Below, piece after piece: positions 56,736 to 64,000 of a stretch of DNA of 64,000 bases. The translations under genes and the position numbers were made by a program. Source of the stretch: Girardinichthys multiradiatus (taxonomy: Eukaryota > Chordata > Actinopteri > Cyprinodontiformes > Goodeidae). Location: the NCBI RefSeq assembly GCF_021462225.1, contig NC_061794.1, positions 14,773,784-14,837,783 on the forward strand. Reading direction: 5' to 3'. The notes under the pieces were generated by a model, which had not been told where the DNA came from, did no database searches, and saw only the letters and a list, made by a program, of their open reading frames with translations. The first letter of the stretch is position 1; the number at the start of each line of letters is the position of its first letter.

Positions 56736-58399
56736 GATTTCCAGAACCCACTGCTCCCCTTGACTGCCACACCGACTTCAACACCAACCCATTTCCCGAG
56801 CCGGACACCCTGCAACCCAACATCCATACGTCCAACCCGTCCAAGGACAACATCACTCCTGGTGTCAACACCCCTGCACTACCATGCCTGGATGCCTGGG
56901 GGTATGTTAATGGAGACAGAAATGGACTGAACTTAGTCCATTTGCACCATATACGAGTGTTTTACAAAAGAAATACAAATATGCATGAAAGGGTTTCAAT
57001 TATTTAAATCTCACAGCTGCTGTAAAATCAGAAAACTAAGGATATGATAACCTACAATGATAAAAAAAAAAGTTTAACTGGTCTAGTGAGTCTGAATGAA
57101 ATGCCCTCAGTTTTGTCACTGGGCAAGAGCTATACCTCAAACACTGCAAAAACATTGAACAGACTCTTTGTCCACAAGACAGACCTTTCTTTGCAAGGTC
57201 CTCAAACAATTCTGTTTCTTAGTTTCTAAACAAACTAATATCTCCTATTACTTTAAGAATGAGTACCACAAAGGATCATAAAAACATTAAACTATCTTAT
57301 TATAGTGTATGGTGAAATAATGACTAGAGACTGTGCATTAGGTGGGGTTTTGGATTGAAATTCCCAAGCAAATGATCCAGGAAACCTTGTCAAAACAGTG
57401 TCAATTATTATACCAATGGAGAAAAAAAATACAGTTTTACTTTCCAGATTCACTAAACAAGACCTGTTTACTTCTCACCTGAGTGTGTGAAAAATGAGAG
57501 GGGAACTTTATTCATCAACACCAAACACCTTTATCTCTATTTTGTTGGACAAAATCTATTAACATAGTATCACGTTATACTTACTGCAACATTTATAATT
57601 TTACAATTTATTGTTCAGAATTTATTGCTTTGAGTAAATATTTTGTAATGTCATATTTTATTAGTTGACAGGCTTTGTTTGATGTGTTTTATGTTCATCT
57701 GAGACCAGAAAAAGCAGCTATCTCTCTTTGGCCATGCTGTTTTGCTGAGATGCTCATTAAATCAAAATGGCACTTCAGAGGTTTTTACTGGTGAGAAAGT
57801 TCAGCTACTGGATTTTGCTTCAGGAGTAACATACTGACATCTATAATTATGTGAATCTACTTAGATATTTATCAATATTAATTAAATTAAATCCCATTCC
57901 TCGTACAATATAAAACCTGATAAACCTAAAAACTATTTGAGGTCCCAAAGCATTTATTTTAATAGGTTCAACAATTAAGTAAACATACACTTCTAAATTA
58001 GGCATAAATGATGTGAAGTGTGAATGAAGTTAGAAGAGCTTTCTTCATTCAGTCAATGCATTTATATGTGTTGAGTAATATTAACCTATATATTTGTTGT
58101 GTACACATGGTACCATTTAATTCCTGCTTAGTTTTCTTCTAATCATTTTTACATTTCCATTAGCCAACCTACAGCTTTGTTGTACCTAATGAGTTCATTT
58201 AAGGAAATCAGCTTCAAGTCTTAGCATATTCATATGATTTTTTTTTTTTGCTCATTCTTTTTTGCAAAATACCTTGGTATTGTCACAGATTGTCAAATGT
58301 CTAACAAGTAACTTTGCTCAGATGTAAACCATTACACTGTAGCAATGGCTATATGTTTAGAGAGGTTATCCTTCTAGAAGATCAGCCTACAACCCACTC
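56736..58399. other. Non-coding; C-rich patch at the left
   Basis: From about 56740 to 56900 the sequence is C-rich ('ttcccgagccggacaccctg', 'acccgtccaaggacaacatc') and open in one frame across the patch. I recognise no protein. 56910-56930 resembles the tail of the SINE at 5544. The remainder is AT-rich and unassigned. Confidence 0.4.
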
Positions 58400-58860
58400 T
58401 CAATTATTTTGCAGCTTTCAGGGTCTCTTTTAAGATTGTGCCTCTATCTATCCATGAACAAATGCACTTCTCTGCCCAGGTTAAGGAAAAGCTTTCCCAA
58501 AGAATGATGCTGCCACTGCTTTGTGTCATTTTGGAGATGAGCAAAGGATGATATGTAATGTTAGTTTTCCACCACATGTAGTGATTTGCATGAAGGCCAA
58601 CAAATTTAATTTTGAGCTCACCTGACCAGATGACCATTTTCCACATTTGCTGTGTCCTCACATAGATTTTGGCAAACTGCAAATAGGACTTTTGTTCAAC
58701 AGCTTTCTTCTTGCTACTCTTCCATAAAGGCCAGATTTGTAGATCGCATGGCTAACAATCTGTCTGTCAATGGGCCTAGAACAGCTGCATTTATACTGTA
58801 GTTAAATTAGACACAGTTGGACTCCTACAATTTACTAATTGTAGGAGGTGAGAACAACTT
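58400..58860 (-). pseudogene. Tc1-family transposase fragment
   Basis: The minus-strand frame 58682-58404 reads WKMVIWSGELKIKFVGL (first catalytic block, where WSDETKI-type sequence is expected, so the aspartate is lost), 'YMWWKTN', and SGSIILWESFS (GGGSIMLWGCF block). On the far side are start-region remnants near 58690-58800 ('ccataaaggccagatttgta'). Large parts are missing. It is a relic of the same Tc1 group as the one at 55186-56434. Confidence 0.75.
58822..58847. repeat. Hairpin, 11-bp arms and 4-base loop
   Basis: 'ctcctacaatt', loop 'tact', 'aattgtaggag'. It lies at the edge of the Tc1 relic, where a duplicated and inverted few bases may have arisen by deletion repair. Confidence 0.85.
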
Positions 58861-60329
58861 TATTAAATTGAATATAGAATGTTTGAAAGCGACATAACAT
58901 GCTCAGTTAATCCTTGCAGGGTGGTAGGGGGCTGCTTTCCACTTTCACAGCTTAAAGCCTAACACAGGACCACTGAGATAATTTATATGTTTAAAACTTT
59001 AGAATTGACAGAGTACTTTCTTTTACTACAACTATGGGTGAACTATTGAATAAAACAGGTGAAGCATTTCTGTTTGCTCTCTGTCTTTCATGCTGGCTTT
59101 TAGAGAAACTTGAGTGACTATTCAAAAGTTTCACACATTAGAAAGAGTGATGCACTTAAAGGTTACCTGCTAAAACAGCTGTCCATCCAAGCTGCAACAA
59201 TAAAGGCTTTTATTTTAGAGATAATCTATTCACCATGGCAACAACAGTGCAGCATACCCTAAGGCTAGCTTTATGGGTGATTTGGCTTTACAGTGCCAGT
59301 ACAGTGGGCAGCTAATCACTGGTCGGTGAGAAATAACTGCCATTTCAACATCAACTCTATACAGCTCTCTGAGCCCACAATCAATTCTTTTAATTTAATT
59401 TTAGAAAGTGCTCTGACCAACACATGGCAGCTGTCAGTGAAATTTAAATCTTATGATCGCCTCCTACACAAACGAAATATACACACTGAAATAAAGTGGT
59501 TTCTTTTTACAAGATGAAGTTCTTTTATTTTGGCCACAATGTAAGCATTGTATCATATCAATTTACGTTGTTGTTTTTGGCTGGAATTTGTTAGGCTTCA
59601 GGGTAAGCCACAATATCATTTCAATCTGAAAAGACTCACAAAGAAAAGGGATGGCGATTAGAAAAGTTTCAATGATGTGAAATTACAAGGTTACTTCTTT
59701 GGCACTTGGACCTGGGAGGAAGACATGAATGTTGAGAATGATATGAGTAAATATAAACATTTGTAAGGTTAAGATTTAGAGATGTCTTCCCCCTGATCCG
59801 ACACTGGTGGTGGATTGGCGGCCAAGGAGCGAGAAAGCCGGGAGGAGATGGGAAGGAAGATGGTGGAGGTGGGTGGACGAGGGATGAGCTCAGCTGACAA
59901 GCGAGGATGAACACTGCTGAAGGTCCTTTAAAAGCAAGGCGTCGGAAGGTGATTGGATGGTGAATCAGGCAGACACGATGCTGATTGGAAGGCTGGGAGA
60001 CGCACAGAAGAGTCATTGGAAGGTAGAGGCAGTGAAGGTGAGTCTTTCATTCTGAATTTTTGTCTAAACTCCATTTACTGTGTATCCTGACATCTTCCAG
60101 AATTTAATGGCTCAGTCATGTTCACTCAGTGAAAAACCACAACCCGAATGACTGTCTTTCCGTCTCCAGGGCTCTCTGATAGGTCACTAAAGACCAAGTG
60201 CAGTAAGTCACCTGGACCAAACTGTTGACATTTACCGTTTATACCAAGGTCAAGGAGCTTAGGGAGATCTAAATGATGTATGAGAGATATAATAGGAAAA
60301 CAGAAAAATGTAAGATGCTACATGAAACC
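58861..60329. other. Non-coding; GC-richer patch at 59780-60050
   Basis: Most of this is unassigned AT-rich sequence. From about 59780 to 60050 the composition is purine- and G-rich on the plus strand ('gggaggagatgggaaggaag', 'ggtggaggtgggtggacgag'). On the minus strand a 'ttttaaag' TATA-like motif is followed by pyrimidine-rich sequence. It may be an LTR or promoter-like repeat but I cannot identify it. Confidence 0.35.
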
Positions 60330-60331
60330 TA

Positions 60332-61940
60332 CAGGTCCTTCTCAAAATATTAGCATATTGTGATAAAGTTCATTATTTTCCATAATGTCATGATGAAAAT
60401 TTAACATTCATATATTTTAGATTCATTGCACACTAACTGAAATATTTCAGGTCTTTTATCGTCTTAATACGGATGATTTTGGCATACAGCTCATGAAAAC
60501 CCAAAATTCCTATATCACAAAATTAGCATATTTCATCCGACCAATAAAAGAAAAGTGTTTTTAATACAAAAAACGTCAACCTTCAAATAATCATGTACAG
60601 TTATGCACTCAATACTTGGTCGGGAATCCTTTGGCAGAAATGACTGCTTCAATGCGGCGTGGCATGGACACAATCAGCCTGTGGCACTGCTGAGGTCTTA
60701 TGGAGGCCCAGGATGCTTCGGTAGCGGCCTTTAGCTCATCCAGAGTGTTGGGTCTTGAGTCTCTCAACGTTCTCTTCACAATATCCCACAGATTCTCTAT
60801 GGGGTTCAGGTCAGGAGAGTTGGCAGGCCAATTGAGCACAGTGATACCATGGTCAGTAAACCATTTACCAGTGGTTTTGGCACTGTGAGCAGGTGCCAGG
60901 TCGTGCTGAAAAATGAAATCTTCATCTCCATAAAGCTTTTCAGCAGATGGAAGCATGAAATGCACCAAAATCTCCTGATAGCTAGCTGCATTGACCCTGC
61001 CCTTGATAAAACACAGTGGACCAACACCAGCAGCTGACACGGCACCCCAGACCATCACTGACAGTGGGTACTTGACACTGGACTTCTGGCATTTTGGCAT
61101 TTCCTTCTCCCCAGTCTTCCTCCAGACTCTGGCACCTTGATTTCCGAATGACATGCAGAATTTGATTTCATCCGAAAAAAGTACTTTGGACCACTGAGCA
61201 ACAGTCCAGTGCTGCTTCTCTGTAGCCCAGGTCAGGCGCTTCTGCCGCTGTTTCTGGTTCAAAAGTGGCTTGACCTGGGGAATGCGGCACCTGTAGCCCA
61301 TTTCCTGCACATGCCTGTGCACGGTGGCTCTGGATGTTTCTACTCCAGACTCAGTTCACTGCTTCCGCAGGTCCCCCAAGGTCTGGAATCGGCCCTTCTC
61401 CACAATCTTCCTCAGGGTCCGGTCACCTCTTCTCGTTGTGCAGCGTTTTCTGCCACACTTTTTCCTTCCCACAGACTTCCCACTGAGGTGCCTTGATACA
61501 GCACTCTGGGAACAGCCTATTCGTTCAGAAATTTCTTTCTGTGTCTTACCCTCTTGCTTGAGGGTGTCAATAGTGGCCTTCTGGACAGCAGTCAGGTCGG
61601 CAGTCTTACCCATGATTGGGGTTTTGAGTGATGAACCAGGCTGGGAGTTTTAAAGGCCTCAGGAATCTTTTGCAGTGGTTAGAGTTAACTCGTTGATTCA
61701 GATGATTAGGTTCATAGCTCGTTTAGAGACCCTTTTAATGATATGCTAATTTTGTGAGATCGGAATTTTGGGTTTTCATGAGCTGTATGCCAAAATCATC
61801 CGTATTAAGACAATAAAAGACCTGAAATATTTCAGTTAGTGTGCAATGAATCTAAAATATATGAATGTTAAATTTTCATCATGACATTATGGAAAATAAT
61901 GAACTTTATCACAATATGCTAATATTTTGAGAAGGACCTG
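60332..61940 (-). mobile_element. Nearly intact Tc1/mariner transposon with long inverted repeats
   Basis: The 1609-bp element is flanked by TA on both sides (60330-60331 and 61941-61942), the Tc1/mariner target duplication. The terminal inverted repeats (60332 to ~60535 and ~61740 to 61940) are about 200 bp and differ at only a few positions by eye. The transposase lies on the minus strand between them and is broken by one stop codon. A matching single terminal repeat lies at 56593. The high similarity of the two ends indicates a recent insertion. Confidence 0.93.
60609..61613 (-). pseudogene. DD34E transposase with a single stop codon
   Basis: The frame starts at the ATG at 61613 (MGKTADLTAVQKATI). 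A helix-turn-helix follows (TQKEISERIGCSQSAVSRHL, residues ~24-43), then a basic linker and 'RTLRKIVEKGRFQTLGDL'. At 61355-61353 a TGA interrupts the frame after '...DLRKQ'. The frame then continues unbroken for 247 codons to 60609 with the complete catalytic domain: D in VLFSDEIKF, D in FIFQHDLAPAH and E in SPDLNPIENLWDI, with 34 residues between the last two. Total length (~333 codons) fits Tc1 transposases. It would bind the terminal repeats and cut and paste the element into TA sites. This copy cannot make the full enzyme but could be mobilised by an active relative. Confidence 0.93.
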
Positions 61941-61964
61941 TAAAGTCTGACATTTAAATCTAAA

Positions 61965-62900
61965 TTTCTTCATTTTTAACTGGATCACTGTAATATTTTA
62001 CTTAAATGTACAATTGTACCTAAAAGTATTCAAACTTTACAGCACATTAGTTTAATTGGCTCAATACATTTAAGTGTGTTTATAACAGACAAATTTCACA
62101 ACTAAAATTACAAGGATTTTATCCAAATGCAACACAAAATCCTACTTTCCATGACTGCAGCAGACTCTAAATTATTCAACTCCCTGAATAAGTTTCTTCA
62201 TGAAATTATACTGTACATTTGAGAATTAGTTGATGTATCACCTAATGCAACCAATCAAGGACTTCATTAGTTGTATCAGTTGTGCTTAAGACAGAACACC
62301 TAAAATACCTGGAATGTTGACGGTGACCTTTCAGTGCATGTTAGAAATATAAGTAAGGCAAGAGTGTCCAAAAAGTTCAGAGAAGAGATCAAACAAGGAA
62401 AAGGATGCAAAACGATAGGTCCAAGCCTGAACTCCAAGCTACACACCAGTACTAATCCAAAATGATAAAGTAAGTTACAGTTTGTTCACATCTAAATGCC
62501 ATTGTAACTGGACAATATTATTATTATTGTGTGTCATTGAACCTTTAGACAAGATAATGATCCTAAGTCTAACACAAAGTCCATGAAGGCTTGTTCTCAG
62601 AACAAGTGCTAGAAGATACTGGAGTGTCCATCAATGCCTGACTTCCACTCTGTGTCTTCTGGGATTTGAAAAAGGCAGGTGTAGCAAAGAAACACTGAAA
62701 TATTAAAGAATTGGAGGCCTTTGTCCATAAAAGGTGGGCTAAGATTCCTCAAGAATGCTTGCTAGACTCAGTGTCTGGCTGTGCATCACATTTATAGCAG
62801 GTCATAAATATAGAGTAAAAGGACGTTCTACTAAGTACTAAGCATGCTCGTCATGAAGGGGTTTCATAATTTTAAGAATGTAAGTATCAATAAATGTCGT
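61965..62900 (+). mobile_element. Decayed Tc1-like transposon of another family
   Basis: Left end 'gtacctaaaagtattcaaac'. Plus-strand remnants are 'gcaagagtgtccaaaaagtt' with 'cagagaagagatc' (HTH region), a deletion, 'gacaagataatgatcctaag' (second catalytic block), and 'aaggtgggctaagattcctc' with 'aagaatgcttgctagac', ending 'ggggtttcataattttaag'. Frames are broken throughout. Confidence 0.65.
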
Positions 62901-63789
62901 ATTTTGTGTATTACTTGGTTAAACAGCTTGTAATGGTAGTTGTGTTGAGCTGTTTGATTAGTTTATTGTACACAATTGTTAGTGTAACTGTACTATGTCA
63001 TTGTTTGCTGCAGATCTGGTGTGATAAACAGAAATAAATTGTCCCATATAATCAGAATCATAAAAAGTGATGCCATGTATTAAAATATTTTATATATGAT
63101 ATGTTTATGTTTATATTAATATAATATAATAAAATTAATATTTTTTGTATCAATCTTTTTTCTATTCTTATTTAAATCTTTCATTATTGGACTTTTCTTA
63201 AAACAAAGTGCCCTCTGGATATGAGTTTACCACTTTTAATGGTAAGGTAAAATAAAAAAAAACAGTTCCCAAAATAAAGTGAATTTTTCCCACACCGAAA
63301 GGAGTGAAACAGCCTGCTGGGCCATGTCATAGTCTACAGAGAGAAGAAATGAAAATAATGATCTTTAACAGCTTCCTTATTGATAAGATTGTTATTAATT
63401 ACTTGCTGAGGTATCAAACACTGCAGTGACAACAGTCCTCATCTCAGCTGGAAAGCAGCTGATGTGTAGAGCTGATGAGTGTGAAACTGGCGATGGGACA
63501 GCTTTTTGGGCCCCAAACACCTGAGTCCACAGCAAATCAAGCAGACTTAGCTCACCGTGTTTGTTGTCAGCTGTGGATCAGATTTGAGTTTGCATTCGCC
63601 AGTATTTAAGAATAAAACCTCCAGGAGCTGATTGCATGTCTGTGCTCAATTTGCTGTGTGTTCTTATAAGATGTCCATCTTTGTTTCATAGGCTCTCTTA
63701 GGTGGTGACAATGTGCTTTAGTGGTTGTTGGTTGCAATGCATTTGTGCAAAATCATAAAAGATGCACAATTATATAGGTGCAGAGAGAA
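62901..63789. other. AT-rich non-coding, nothing recognised
   Basis: No gene or repeat assigned. Confidence 0.4.
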
Positions 63790-64000
63790 GTGTATTACTA
63801 ATCAGAAAAAGGCGGACCCAAGATTCAGCCAGACACAGTACTGAAAATTTAAAAGGTTTATTCAGCCACAGGAAAACGTCACTCAGGTAAAACTCCACAC
63901 AGCTTCTGGGAATCACTGGGGAAGAAAGAGGGATTAGTGACTCGTAGTTTCTCCAGATATTGCAGGGATCAGAGAAGTCACTAACCTGCTTTTGTCTTAA
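63790..64000 (-). mobile_element. Possible LTR 3' part at the window edge
   Basis: On the minus strand the sequence has 'gctgaataaacc' (AATAAA near 63863) followed by 'tctggctgaatcttgggtcc', which resembles the polyadenylation and U5 layout of the other LTRs here. The element would continue beyond the window, so this is tentative. Confidence 0.35.

Overview
The window looks like intergenic or intronic DNA from a ray-finned (teleost) fish. It is AT-rich, and nearly everything recognisable is transposable-element DNA of kinds typical of teleosts: Tc1/mariner transposons and many decayed copies, L2- and Rex1/Babar-like LINEs, tRNA-headed SINEs, sushi-type Ty3/Gypsy chromoviruses, solo LTRs and an endogenous-retrovirus-like element with an env-like gene. 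I found no convincing host protein exon, rRNA gene or functional tRNA gene. The species cannot be named from the sequence.

Layout. 1-9.0 kb: a Tc1 terminus, two solo LTRs (2700-3163 with a perfect GCAGG target duplication; 3405-4022), a SINE, a decayed Tc1 (6003-7033), and copy A of an unidentified ~1.7 kb repeat (7316-9032). 9.6-16 kb: a LINE relic, then a better preserved Rex1-like LINE (12254-13833) inserted into an older Tc1 relic, then another Tc1 relic. 19.8-20.5 kb: the 3' end of a chromovirus on the minus strand (chromodomain, polypurine tract, LTR). 20.5-27.8 kb: an LTR element with a primer-binding site matching tRNA-Asn, degraded gag, a pol missing reverse transcriptase and most of integrase, and an env-like glycoprotein relic. 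28.77-29.35 kb: a 20-bp minisatellite. 33.3-35.0 kb: copy B of the unidentified repeat, inverted relative to copy A. 35-42 kb: Tc1 relics, SINE and LINE 3' ends, and an 860-bp solo LTR with a GTAAT duplication. 44.3-52.4 kb: an L2 LINE on the minus strand, split inside its RT domain by a complete but inactive 5.7-kb sushi-type Ty3/Gypsy element whose ATTGG target duplication is intact. 52.4-64 kb: more Tc1 relics and a nearly intact DD34E Tc1/mariner transposon (60332-61940) with ~200-bp terminal inverted repeats and a transposase broken by one stop codon.

The genes do not form a pathway. They record successive insertions: old Tc1 copies lie underneath, LINEs and LTR elements sit on top, and the 60-kb transposon is among the youngest. 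The most unusual items are the env-bearing element with a tRNA-Asn primer site, the inverted pair of unidentified 1.7-kb repeats, and an LTR-like insertion inside the chromovirus. All family assignments come from reading the sequence against remembered families; no database search was run.
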